From the NCBI GenBank assembly GCA_003499925.1, contig DNRQ01000138.1, positions 1-5,233 on the forward strand: 5,233 nt of DNA, read 5' to 3'. This stretch comes from Geobacter sp. (GTDB lineage: Bacteria; Desulfobacterota; Desulfuromonadia; Geobacterales; Geobacteraceae). The position numbers and the translations under genes are program-made. The first letter of the stretch is position 1. Each line of letters starts with the position of its first letter. The notes beneath the pieces are model-generated. The model was not told the origin of the DNA, made no database searches, and saw only the letters and a list, made by a program, of their open reading frames with translations. Positions 5,202 through 5,233 of this stretch are shown here, in pieces.

Positions 5202-5233
5202 TTCAGCCGCACCCAACGTTACTGAAGATCAGC

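Noticed and set aside
4959..5216. 85-residue minus-strand open frame upstream of the antitoxin
   Set aside because: Its sequence is the translation of the G/C-run repeats (PPLKKGDLGG, PPDPPFPKGG), and it covers the promoter and operator.

Overview
The window is a GC-rich bacterial chromosomal segment with two groups of genes, all on the minus strand. They sit between stretches packed with short palindromic and G/C-run repeats. The style of these repeats, including one copy that translates as TTEETEEHRG inside a gene, resembles what is common in Desulfobacterota/Geobacter-like and other proteobacterial genomes. That taxonomic guess is weak, because no rRNA or phylogenetic marker is present.

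The main group (3912 down to 458) is a compact four-gene operon. In transcription order it encodes a sugar-phosphate cyclase of the 3-dehydroquinate synthase superfamily (EboD-like), an unrecognised 100-residue protein, a TatD-type metal hydrolase (EboB-like) and a xylose-isomerase-type TIM-barrel protein (EboE-like). Gene junctions overlap (80 bp, a 4-bp GTGA, and 25 bp), so translation is probably coupled. The set corresponds to the soluble enzymes of the 'ebo/edb' cluster known from cyanobacteria, Pseudomonas and algae or their endosymbionts, where it is linked to making or exporting an unidentified metabolite (scytonemin precursor export in Nostoc; repellence of nematodes in Pseudomonas). 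The UbiA-like EboC, the phosphatase-like EboF and a recognisable full-length EboA are absent here. The small protein sits in an internal position of the operon, and the EboD C-terminus appears to have been extended by a repeat insertion.

The second group (4962 down to 4341) is a type II toxin-antitoxin pair: a Phd/YefM-like antitoxin followed by an overlapping PIN-domain (VapC-type) RNase toxin. It has a clear sigma-70 promoter (TTGACA, 17 bp, TACATT) whose -10 lies inside a perfect 17-bp palindrome, the probable autoregulatory operator.

Non-coding stretches: 1-457 is a cluster of repeats and hairpins downstream of eboE with no credible gene. 3913-4340 holds a 97-bp composite inverted repeat just upstream of eboD, then about 300 bp with only a broken short reading frame on the plus strand. 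5024-5233 carries two head-to-head copies of a G/C-run repeat, a third copy of which lies at 371-401. No tRNA, rRNA, CRISPR array or complete insertion sequence was seen.
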